From: an uncultured Clostridia bacterium
GTDB taxonomy: Bacteria > Bacillota_A > Clostridia > TANB77 > CAG-508
Assembly: GCA_944392525.1 (NCBI GenBank)
Contig: CALXXB010000061.1
Span: 1-6,913, forward strand
Direction: 5' to 3'
DNA length: 6,913 bases
Positions within the stretch are counted from its first letter, which is position 1. Each line of letters begins with the position of its first letter. Both the position numbers and the translations under genes were made by a program. The notes below the pieces were generated by a model, which was given only the letters and a program-made list of their open reading frames with translations, did no database searches and was not told the DNA's origin. This document shows, piece by piece, positions 1 to 5,728 of the stretch.

Positions 1-90
1 TGGCGTAGGTGAGAGGGTTCGAACCTCCGCGCCGATTGCTCGACCTAGCAGTTTAGCAAACTGCCCCCTTCACCACTTGGGTACACCTAC
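1..90 (-). tRNA. tRNA-Ser (anticodon GCU)
   Basis: This is a complete class II serine tRNA that reads AGC and AGU codons. The 7-bp acceptor stem is formed by 90-84 (GTAGGTG) and 11-5 (CACCTAC), followed by discriminator G and an encoded CCA at 3-1, so the gene ends exactly at the window edge. The anticodon stem GCAGT/ACTGC closes the seven-base loop TTGCTAA, with GCU at 57-55. A long variable arm with a 5-bp stem (GTCGA/TCGGC, one G-U pair) and a T arm with loop TTCGAAC mark it as serine-type. It lies 63 bases downstream of tRNA-Ser(UGA). No convincing promoter of its own is seen: the TATAAT at 98-93 is too close to the mature 5' end to serve. It is probably cotranscribed with the upstream tRNA. 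Confidence 0.97.
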
Positions 91-110
91 ATATTATATT
101 TTTTATAAAT

Positions 111-145
111 AAAAGTTAGATAATTTCTGCTTATATCTAACTTTT
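111..145 (-). terminator. 12-bp hairpin between the two tRNA-Ser genes, possible weak terminator
   Basis: Arms 111-122 and 134-145 are perfect reverse complements (12 bp) around an 11-base loop. On the minus strand the hairpin is followed by TTTTATTTATAAAAAA, a broken T-tract, and on the plus strand by TTTTTAATTATTT. The stem has few G-C pairs. It could be a weak or partial terminator after tRNA-Ser(UGA), or a spacer hairpin that guides RNase processing of a two-tRNA transcript. The sequence alone does not decide between these. Confidence 0.45.
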
Positions 146-153
146 TAATTATT

Positions 154-245
<92 letters not shown>

Positions 246-247
246 GT

Positions 248-298
248 GTCTTGCGGACAATTAATATCTTAGCACATTTAGACACTAATTGTCAAGAC
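248..298 (-). repeat. Inverted repeat enclosing the tRNA-Ser(UGA) promoter
   Basis: The 13-base arm at 286-298 (TAATTGTCAAGAC) is the exact reverse complement of 248-263, apart from three extra bases (CGG, 254-256) in the latter. The -35 box lies in one arm, the -10 box in the 22-base loop, and the predicted start point in the other arm. It may be an operator. Alternatively, it may act as an RNA hairpin in read-through transcripts from the parB-DUF4446 operon, where it could end or process them. No T-tract follows it, so it is not a standard terminator. Confidence 0.5.
266..295 (-). promoter_or_regulatory. Sigma-A-type promoter for tRNA-Ser(UGA)
   Basis: On the minus strand, -35 TTGACA (295-290, a perfect match) is followed after 18 bases by -10 TAAGAT (271-266, four of six matches). 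The predicted start is near 259, giving a leader of about 14 bases before the mature tRNA. This is typical for a stable RNA promoter. It lies downstream of the DUF4446 stop codon, so the tRNAs form a separate transcription unit. Confidence 0.75.
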
Positions 299-308
299 TA
301 TTTTCAAT

Positions 309-824
309 TTATTTTAATCTTCTTTTTTTGTCACTTTCAATTGCCCTTTTTATAGCTTCTTGCTCTTCTTCAGAAAGAGTATATTTAGATTTGCCATTTT
401 CTATAGGTTTAGCATATATATTAGACATTTCTCTTGAATAGATTCCATTAAACACAACTCCATTATCATGTTCGTCAAGTAAAGCAAGAGTAAAACTTAA
501 ATCACTTCCTGTATCTTGAAAAGCACTATATCTTAATATTCCAACTTTTTGAATACATCCTTCTAAATCTTTATCTAATCCATTAATCTGATTTAAGATA
601 TCTGCGTTTTGCTTTTCCACTCTTTCCACTCTATACATATAATTTTCTAAATCTTCTTGTATATCTTTTCCTTCTCCAAGTTTTACCATAAACTTTTTGT
701 ATCTTTTATTTAATCCTATGACTTTTCCAAGTAATACAAGAAAAGCCAATAGCAAAATAATTATTATTCCAAATAGTATATATATAACATTATTCATTCC
801 TAAAGATTGTATTAAATTTTCCAT
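309..824 (-). CDS. DUF4446 family membrane-anchored protein
   Basis: A 171-residue protein of unknown function. Residues 13-36 are one strongly hydrophobic membrane segment, followed by a basic flank (NKRYKK, 39-44). Charged heptad-like sequence at about 50-95 suggests a coiled coil. The C-terminal domain at about 94-165 carries the conserved DUF4446 signature: GILRYSAFQDTGSDLSF, then LALLDEHDNGVVF, then YAKPIENGKS and LSEEE. The likely topology is a short outer N-terminus and a cytoplasmic coiled coil and domain. The start ATG has AGGTGA four bases upstream, and only 14 bases separate it from the parB stop, so it is the last gene of the parA-parB operon. Members of this family are commonly found beside parB in Clostridia, as I recall. 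A link to chromosome segregation or membrane anchoring is inference from position only. Confidence 0.88.
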   Translation of the reverse strand: MENLIQSLGMNNVIYILFGIIIILLLAFLVLLGKVIGLNKRYKKFMVKLGEGKDIQEDLENYMYRVERVEKQNADILNQINGLDKDLEGCIQKVGILRYSAFQDTGSDLSFTLALLDEHDNGVVFNGIYSREMSNIYAKPIENGKSKYTLSEEEQEAIKRAIESDKKRRLK

Positions 825-838
825 GTTATCACCTTTTT

Positions 839-1687
839 CTATTCATTATTGCTTATTAAGCCTAAAATTCTTTCCAAATCATCATTAGATGTATATTCTA
901 TAATAATTTTTCCACGTCTTTTTCCTGGATCTAATTTAACTTTAGAACCAAAAAATCCTTGAAATGTATCTTCTATATTCTTATACAAAATATGTCTTCT
1001 GTTTTCTTCTTCTTTTGACATTTTAACTTTTGCTTTATTCTCCATTTGTCTTACTGTAGTGCCTCTTTCTAACATGTGAACTGCTGCTATATATTGTTTT
1101 TCTGGATCTGTTATTGCAAGTAAGGCTTTACAATGTCCTTCTGTTATCTTTCCCTCTCTTACCATTTCTAATACTCTTGGATCTAGATTTAAAACTCTTG
1201 TCCAGTTAGCAATAGTACTCCTAGCTTTTCCTAACTTTTGAGCCACTTCTTCTTGAGACATTCCATAATTATCCATTAATGTTTTTATTCCTGTTGCTTT
1301 TTCAATAGGATTTAAATCCTCTCTTTGCATATTTTCTATTAAAGAAATTTCTGCATTAACTTTTTCATCATCTTCTCTTATAATTGCCGGTATTTCCTTT
1401 AAACCTGCAAGTTTAGAAGCTCTCCATCTTCTTTCTCCTGCTACAATACTATAATAATCATCTTTTTTAGTTACAACAATTGGTTGTATTAATCCATATT
1501 CTTTGATTGAACTTGCTAATTCTTCTAATGCATCTTGATCAAATCTTTTTCTTGCTTGATCTCTATTTGGTTCAACTTCTGTTATTTTCAAATTTTTTAA
1601 TGTGTCATTATCACGTGGTTGTTCTTCTTCTGGAACTGGTCCAAATAAAGCATCTAATCCTTTTCCTAAACCTGTCATTTTTGCCAT
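839..1687 (-). CDS. parB: Chromosome partitioning protein ParB (Spo0J)
   Basis: A 282-residue ParB/Spo0J protein, a CTP-dependent DNA clamp that loads at parS, spreads, stimulates ParA ATPase and recruits SMC. The N-terminal ParA-contact motif GLGKGLDALF is at 6-15. The CTP-binding core has LASSIKEYGLIQPI (57-70), GERRWRA (84-90) and ENMQRED (118-124). The helix-turn-helix spans about 143-166, and a C-terminal dimerisation domain covers about 235-282. At the four positions I recall as separating ParB from Noc specificity it has R156, W162, N167 and G184. The Arg and Gly are the ParB-type residues, which supports parS binding rather than Noc. The start ATG at 1687 has AAGGGGG ten bases upstream. 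It lies 27 bases after parA and 14 before DUF4446, as part of one operon. Confidence 0.97.
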   Translation of the reverse strand: MAKMTGLGKGLDALFGPVPEEEQPRDNDTLKNLKITEVEPNRDQARKRFDQDALEELASSIKEYGLIQPIVVTKKDDYYSIVAGERRWRASKLAGLKEIPAIIREDDEKVNAEISLIENMQREDLNPIEKATGIKTLMDNYGMSQEEVAQKLGKARSTIANWTRVLNLDPRVLEMVREGKITEGHCKALLAITDPEKQYIAAVHMLERGTTVRQMENKAKVKMSKEEENRRHILYKNIEDTFQGFFGSKVKLDPGKRRGKIIIEYTSNDDLERILGLISNNE

Positions 1688-1714
1688 TTTATTTATTCCC
1701 CCTTATAATAAATT

Positions 1715-2506
1715 CTATTCTTGCATATGTTTTGCTTTTTTTTCTTCCTCGTTGTTCTTTAAAAACTCTTTAGCAAATTTTATATAGCTTTTTGCTCCTT
1801 TAGAACGAGGATCATATTCAGTAATTGGCATTCCATAACTTGGAGCTTCGCTTAATCTTACATTTCTTGGTATAACTGTTTTATATACTTTATTTTCGAA
1901 ATATTTTTTTACTTCTTTTACTACTTGATTAGAAAGATTTGTTCTCATATCATACATTGTAAGTAGAGCTCCCTCTATTCTTATAGATTTATTTAGGTGT
2001 TTTTTTACTAAATTTATGGTATTCAATAATTGTCCTAATCCTTCTAATGCGAAATATTCACATTGTACTGGTATTAATACACTATCTGATGCTGTAAATG
2101 CATTTAATGTAACTAATCCTAAAGAAGGAGGACAATCTATTAAAATATAATCAAACTTTTCTTTGATTATGTCAACTTTTTCTTTTAATCTTTGCTCTCT
2201 TGACATCATTGATACAAGCTCTACTTCAGCTCCTGCTAAATCCATGTTTGCAGGGCATACTTTTAAATTCTTTATTATTGTTTTTTGCATTGCATCTTCA
2301 AGTTCAGTCTCATTAACAAGTATATCATAAGTAGAAGGTTCAAGATCTTTATCTAGCCCTAATCCACTTGTTGCGTTTCCCTGTGGATCTGCATCTATCA
2401 ACAATACTTTTTTTCCTCTTTTAGCTAATATGGTTGCTAAATTTACTGTAGTTGTAGTCTTTCCTACGCCACCTTTTTGATTTGCTACTGATATAATTTT
2501 ACCCAA
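1715..2506 (-). CDS. parA: Chromosome partitioning ATPase ParA (Soj)
   Basis: A ParA/MinD-type ATPase that partners ParB. It binds DNA non-specifically as an ATP dimer, moves the origin, and in relatives modulates DnaA. I choose the TTG at 2506 (263 residues), because GGAGG at 2519-2515 sits eight bases before it. The upstream ATG at 2521 (268 residues) has no Shine-Dalgarno sequence and would place GGAGG inside its first codons. The TTG start gives an N-terminus MGKIISVANQKGGVGKTT that matches Soj proteins, and places the deviant Walker A residues at G12 and K16 and the catalytic Asp at D40 (DADPQGNAT), the same numbering as B. subtilis Soj. Walker B-like YILIDCPPSLGL and the MRTNLS and VRLSEAPS motifs are present. 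The tail is Lys/Glu-rich. parB follows after 27 bases. Confidence 0.96.
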   Translation of the reverse strand: MGKIISVANQKGGVGKTTTTVNLATILAKRGKKVLLIDADPQGNATSGLGLDKDLEPSTYDILVNETELEDAMQKTIIKNLKVCPANMDLAGAEVELVSMMSREQRLKEKVDIIKEKFDYILIDCPPSLGLVTLNAFTASDSVLIPVQCEYFALEGLGQLLNTINLVKKHLNKSIRIEGALLTMYDMRTNLSNQVVKEVKKYFENKVYKTVIPRNVRLSEAPSYGMPITEYDPRSKGAKSYIKFAKEFLKNNEEEKKAKHMQE

Positions 2507-2514
2507 TTTTAATG

Positions 2515-2519
2515 CCTCC
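2515..2519 (-). promoter_or_regulatory. Ribosome-binding site GGAGG that decides the parA start
   Basis: GGAGG lies eight bases upstream of TTG at 2506 and inside the first three codons of the alternative ATG frame start at 2521. No purine-rich site precedes that ATG (the sequence is TAACTAAAAA). This favours TTG initiation, which is usual for low-GC Gram-positives. Confidence 0.75.
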
Positions 2520-2567
2520 ATTTTTAGTTAATATTTATAAATAAGTTTCAACTTTTTCTACACTACA

Positions 2568-2596
2568 ATTGTATATAAAGATAAAAAAAAAGTCAA
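2568..2596 (-). promoter_or_regulatory. Sigma-A-type promoter for parA-parB-DUF4446
   Basis: On the minus strand, -35 TTGACT (2596-2591, five of six) is followed by a 17-base T-rich spacer and -10 TACAAT (2573-2568, five of six). The predicted start is near 2561, giving a leader of about 55 bases before the TTG start codon. The -35 box is part of the 3' arm of the rsmG terminator hairpin. Confidence 0.75.
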
Positions 2597-2625
2597 TAAA
2601 ATTTAAATAATTTCTTGACTTTTTT
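2583..2625 (-). terminator. Rho-independent terminator of the mnmG-rsmG unit
   Basis: Arm 2625-2615 (AAAAAAGTCAA) pairs perfectly over 11 bp with 2596-2586 (TTGACTTTTTT), and the T-run continues to 2583 (nine Ts in all, from 2591). The 18-base loop can itself form an inner AAATT/AATTT stem. It begins 32 bases after the rsmG stop. The stem is A-U rich, so its strength is uncertain. It is near-symmetric, but no plus-strand gene approaches it. Confidence 0.7.
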
Positions 2626-2656
2626 CTAACATTTTATTTTGTCTTTTTTATTCTTT

Positions 2657-3379
2657 TTATACAATAGGCTCTTTAGCTGGAGTTCCTGGTTTCCTTGGAA
2701 ATTTTCCTGGTGTTTCTTTTACTTTTTTTATTACCACTATACTTCTTCCTAAATCACTTTGAGGTAAATTAAACACATCTTTATTCACAACTTTTCCACC
2801 TAATGTTGTAATTGCCTTTTTAGCCATACTTATTTCTTCATCAATCTCTGCACTTTTCATGCAAATACACTTACCTCCAATTTTAGCAAAAGGTAATAAA
2901 TATTCAGATAAAGTAGCAAGATTAGCAACAGCTCTTGATGTAGCTATATCAAATTGTTCTCTATACTTTTTATTTCTTCCTAACTCCTCTGCTCTTGCAT
3001 GTATTGTTTCTATATTATTCAATTTTAAAGTACCTATCACTTCATTTAGAAAGTTCAATCTTTTATTTAATGAATCTGCAAGAACAATTTTTAAGTCATT
3101 TCTATATATCTTTAAAGGTACACCGGGAAATCCTGCTCCTGTTCCCATATCTATTAACTTAGAATTACCTTCTATATAATTAGCAATAGTTAAACAATCA
3201 ACAAAATGTTTAAGAATTATTTCTTCTGGCTTTGTTATTGCTGTTAAATTTATTTTTTCATTCCAGTCAATTAATAAATTCATATAAGTATAAAATTTTT
3301 CTATTTGTTCTCCGTTCAACTTTATATTTAAATCATTTAAATAATTACTAAATATTTCATTAAATTCTTTAATATCCAT
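2657..3379 (-). CDS. rsmG: 16S rRNA (guanine-527 N7) methyltransferase RsmG
   Basis: A 240-residue Rossmann-fold methyltransferase, formerly GidB, that makes m7G527 in the 530 loop of 16S rRNA using S-adenosylmethionine. Its loss gives low-level streptomycin resistance in several bacteria. The N-terminal family motif NEKINLTAIT is at 40-49 and KHFVDCL at 57-63. The SAM-binding loop LIDMGTGAGFPGVPLKI spans 75-91, and the conserved SRAVANL is at 148-154. The typical Firmicute tail FPRKPGTPAKEP (227-238) is intact. Length is normal for the family. The start ATG overlaps the mnmG stop by one base (TAATG), and AGGAAGG lies upstream within the end of mnmG, so translation is probably coupled. A terminator follows. 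Confidence 0.97.
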   Translation of the reverse strand: MDIKEFNEIFSNYLNDLNIKLNGEQIEKFYTYMNLLIDWNEKINLTAITKPEEIILKHFVDCLTIANYIEGNSKLIDMGTGAGFPGVPLKIYRNDLKIVLADSLNKRLNFLNEVIGTLKLNNIETIHARAEELGRNKKYREQFDIATSRAVANLATLSEYLLPFAKIGGKCICMKSAEIDEEISMAKKAITTLGGKVVNKDVFNLPQSDLGRSIVVIKKVKETPGKFPRKPGTPAKEPIV

Positions 3380-5280
3380 TATTTATTTTTTCCTTCCTCT
3401 TTTCGTTGTTGTAAATAAACAAGTAAAACAGATACATCTGCAGGAGAAACTCCTGATATTCTTGATGCCTGTCCAATAGAACGTGGCTTAAATTTATTTA
3501 GTTTTTGTCTTCCTTCTAAACTAATTCCCTTTAATGTCTCATAGTCTATGTCTTCTGGTAGCAATTTTGTTTCCATTTTTTTAAATTTTTCTACTTGTGC
3601 TTCTTGTAATTTAATATATCCTTCATATTTTATTTGTATTTCTACCTCTTCTTTTTCTTGTCTTGAAAGTTCTGGTCTTTCTGGATCTATTTCTTCTAGC
3701 ATTTCATATGTCAATTCCGTACGTTTTAGTAATTCACTCATCTTTGTACCATTAGTTAATATAGATGTACCAGCTTTTTCTAGTAATTTATTTACATTTT
3801 CTTCTGGTTTTACCACCAATTTTTTCAATCTTTCAACTTCTTTTTCAATATTTTCTTTTTTCTTCAAAAATTTTTCATATCTTTCATCAGATATTAATCC
3901 TACTTCATGTCCTATAGGAGTTAATCTTAAATCTGCATTATCCTGTCTTAAAAGAAGTCTGTATTCGGCTCTAGAAGTCATCATTCTATATGGTTCATTT
4001 GTTCCTTTAGTAACAATATCATCTATAAGTACCCCTATATATGCTTGACTTCTATCTAATATTACTGGTTCTTTATTATCTAACTTTCTTGCAGCATTTA
4101 TTCCAGCTATTAAGCCTTGGCAAGCAGCTTCTTCGTATCCAGAAGTTCCATTTATTTGTCCTGCCATAAACAAGCCACTAATTCCTTTATATTCTAATGA
4201 TAGATTTAAGTTGGATGGATCAATACAATCATATTCAATAGCATATGCAGGTCTTGTGAATTCTGCATGTTCTAATCCAGGTATAGTGTGATATAAAGCT
4301 ATTTGAACGTCCTCTGGTAAAGAAGAACTCATTCCTTGTATATACATTTCCTCAGTATCTAACCCTACAGGCTCAACAAACGCTTGATGTCTTGGTTTAT
4401 CACTAAATCTTACTACTTTATCTTCTATAGAAGGACAATATCTAGGTCCTGTACCTTCTATCGCTCCTGCAAATAATGGTGAACGATTTAGATTATTTCT
4501 TATTATTTCGTGTGTTTTTTCATTTGTATATGTTAGATAACAATCTACTTGTTTAAAATCTTTTGGTTCATCTTCAAAAGAAAATGCTTCTATACCTTCA
4601 TCACCCTTTTGAACTTCCATTTTACTAAAATCTATACTTCTTCTATTTATTCTTGCTGGAGTTCCTGTTTTAAATCTTATTAGATTTATTCCTAACTCTT
4701 TTAAACAATCAGATAATTTATTTGCTGCTGCTACTCCATCTGGTCCACTTTCTTTAGAATATTCTCCTATAAATATTTTTCCTTTTAAATAAGTTCCTGT
4801 TGCAACAATGATTGTTTTAACGGAATATATCGCACCTAAATCTGTTTCTATTCCTTTTACTTTTCCATCTTCTACAAAAATCTTGGTAATCTCAGCTTGT
4901 TTTACTTCTAAGTCAACTTGTTTTTCTAATGTGTGTTTCATTTCTGCTTGATATCTCTTTCTATCTGCTTGTGCTCTTAATGAATGTACAGCTGGTCCTT
5001 TAGATGTATTTAACATTTTTATTTGTATCATTGTTTTGTCTATGTTTTTTCCCATCTCTCCGCCTAAAGCATCTATTTCTCTTACTAGGTGTCCTTTAGA
5101 ACTTCCACCTATATGTGGGTTACATGGCATATTAGCAATTGCCTCTAAACTAATAGAAAAGATTAATGTCTTTTTTCCAAGTCTAGCTGAAGCTAGTGCT
5201 GCTTCACAACCAGCATGTCCAGCACCTATTACTGCTACATCATATTCTCCTGCAAAATATTCTCCTTTTTTTAGTTCCAT
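3379..5280 (-). CDS. mnmG: tRNA uridine-5-carboxymethylaminomethyl synthesis protein MnmG
   Basis: A 633-residue FAD enzyme, formerly GidA, that works in a complex with MnmE to place a carboxymethylaminomethyl group on the wobble uridine (U34) of tRNAs reading NNA/NNG codons. It uses methylene-tetrahydrofolate, NADH and glycine. The dinucleotide-binding motif [12 protein letters not shown] is at 17-28 and the conserved [20 protein letters not shown] follows at 51-70. The two family signatures are present: [11 protein letters not shown] (278-288) and [17 protein letters not shown] (373-389). The C-terminal tRNA/MnmE-contact motif [21 protein letters not shown] spans 599-619. A helical Lys/Glu-rich stretch lies at 465-500. 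Length is normal. AGGAAG precedes the ATG by seven bases. It overlaps rsmG by one base but is set 448 bases from mnmE, an unusually wide gap for this partner pair. Confidence 0.98.
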   Translation of the reverse strand: MELKKGEYFAGEYDVAVIGAGHAGCEAALASARLGKKTLIFSISLEAIANMPCNPHIGGSSKGHLVREIDALGGEMGKNIDKTMIQIKMLNTSKGPAVHSLRAQADRKRYQAEMKHTLEKQVDLEVKQAEITKIFVEDGKVKGIETDLGAIYSVKTIIVATGTYLKGKIFIGEYSKESGPDGVAAANKLSDCLKELGINLIRFKTGTPARINRRSIDFSKMEVQKGDEGIEAFSFEDEPKDFKQVDCYLTYTNEKTHEIIRNNLNRSPLFAGAIEGTGPRYCPSIEDKVVRFSDKPRHQAFVEPVGLDTEEMYIQGMSSSLPEDVQIALYHTIPGLEHAEFTRPAYAIEYDCIDPSNLNLSLEYKGISGLFMAGQINGTSGYEEAACQGLIAGINAARKLDNKEPVILDRSQAYIGVLIDDIVTKGTNEPYRMMTSRAEYRLLLRQDNADLRLTPIGHEVGLISDERYEKFLKKKENIEKEVERLKKLVVKPEENVNKLLEKAGTSILTNGTKMSELLKRTELTYEMLEEIDPERPELSRQEKEEVEIQIKYEGYIKLQEAQVEKFKKMETKLLPEDIDYETLKGISLEGRQKLNKFKPRSIGQASRISGVSPADVSVLLVYLQQRKEEGKNK

Positions 5281-5309
5281 TTATATTCTTCCTTTCAAAT
5301 TCTTTAAAA

Positions 5310-5383
5310 TGTTCCACACTTATCTATCTTATGTTTTCGTTGTAGTTCTAATGTTCCCAAAGTTTTTAATTCCGTGTGAAACA
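5310..5383 (-). repeat. Inverted repeat in the mnmG leader with parS-like half-sites
   Basis: On the minus strand, TGTTTCACAC (5383-5374) and GTGTGGAACA (5319-5310) are complementary over 10 bp with a single G-U wobble in RNA, around a 54-base loop. The outer eight bases of each arm, TGTTTCAC and GTGGAACA, equal the two halves of a parS palindrome. If the candidate mnmG promoter is right, the stem would form close to the 5' end of the mnmG mRNA. Its role is unknown: RNA structure, protein-binding site and chance are all possible. Confidence 0.45.
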
Positions 5384-5394
5384 AAAATCATATT

Positions 5395-5423
5395 TTTATA
5401 AGTTGTAGTATAAAAATTAACAA
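5395..5423 (-). promoter_or_regulatory. Candidate promoter for mnmG-rsmG
   Basis: TTGTTA (5423-5418, four of six) is followed by a 17-base spacer and TATAAA (5400-5395, five of six), with a predicted start near 5388 and a leader of about 107 bases. The region is so AT-rich that such matches arise easily. It is simply the best spaced pair I found in the gap. Confidence 0.35.
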
Positions 5424-5487
5424 ATAAGTTATATTGTAACCAATTTATCTTTCTTTTATCGCTTCAACTTTGTATTATCTATTGCTT

Positions 5488-5504
5488 TGTCGAATTTTGT
5501 CGAA
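5488..5504 (+). promoter_or_regulatory. Tandem Spo0A boxes (0A boxes)
   Basis: TGTCGAA occurs at 5488-5494 and again at 5498-5504, separated by TTT. The unit TTTGTCGAAT is perfectly repeated at 5486-5495 and 5496-5505. TGTCGAA is the known consensus of the Spo0A-binding box. Two boxes in direct repeat with a 3-bp gap is the arrangement bound by a Spo0A dimer at the B. subtilis abrB promoter. They lie about 200 bases upstream of mnmG. Functional binding is inferred. Confidence 0.6.
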
Positions 5505-5728
5505 TTGATTTGTTAATATTTACTTGTTCTTATTGTTTTATGTTAAATTGTGTTTGTTCATTGTTATTAACTTAATATTTTTATAATATAACAAAATTTA
5601 GACATTGTGATTATAATTCTTTTGCTTATAATTTCGCTTCAGAATAAATTTAAATCAATTTTCGTTGTTCTTTGGTAAAATTACTTTTTAAAAATATAAA
5701 AACGCTTTATTTTTTATTTTCGTTTATT

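Larger units (their letters stand above)
5281..5728. other. Long AT-rich mnmE-mnmG intergenic region
   Basis: These 448 bases contain no credible gene. The few ATG-started frames on the minus strand are 7-17 codons long and lack ribosome-binding sites. What can be seen is a tandem pair of Spo0A-like boxes (5488-5504), a candidate mnmG promoter (5395-5423), a leader inverted repeat (5310-5383), a 7-bp inverted repeat TTGTTAT/ATAACAA (5561-5567 and 5588-5594), and a very G-poor minus strand at about 5505-5580 with recurring AACAA. A 5-bp hairpin AAACG/CGTTT with a following T-run lies just after the mnmE stop but is too weak to call a terminator. There is no cluster of DnaA boxes. Confidence 0.7.

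Noticed and set aside
93..98. TATAAT just upstream of tRNA-Ser(GCU) as its -10 box
   Set aside because: Only two bases separate it from the mature 5' end, so transcription would start inside the tRNA. No -35 box is correctly spaced.
1612..1617. CACGTG core in parB, a possible parS site
   Set aside because: The flanks match only a few of the ten outer parS positions, so it is a bare palindromic hexamer within coding sequence.
2695..2712. Near-palindrome GGAAATTTTCC resembling a Noc-binding site
   Set aside because: It lies in the conserved C-terminal codons of rsmG (PGKFPRK), lacks the CCCGGG centre, and is explained by coding.
3548..4048. Plus-strand open frame of 166 codons
   Set aside because: It lies wholly antisense inside mnmG and is rich in Ser/Phe as expected from the complement of Lys/Glu-rich coding sequence.
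5339..5392. Possible 17-codon leader peptide starting MIFVSHG upstream of mnmG
   Set aside because: It has no ribosome-binding site, no codon pattern suggesting attenuation, and is explained as chance in the leader.
5036..5401. Plus-strand open frame of 121 codons overlapping the 5' end of mnmG
   Set aside because: It is mostly antisense to the conserved FAD-binding region of mnmG, has no ribosome-binding site, and its composition is that of an antisense shadow.
5281..5728. Replication origin in the mnmE-mnmG gap
   Set aside because: The gap is AT-rich, but I find no cluster of TTATCCACA-like DnaA boxes. The nearest is a 7-of-9 match within the leader repeat.
5701..5728. Terminator directly after mnmE
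   Set aside because: The AAACG/CGTTT stem is only 5 bp with a 16-base loop, too weak to support a call.
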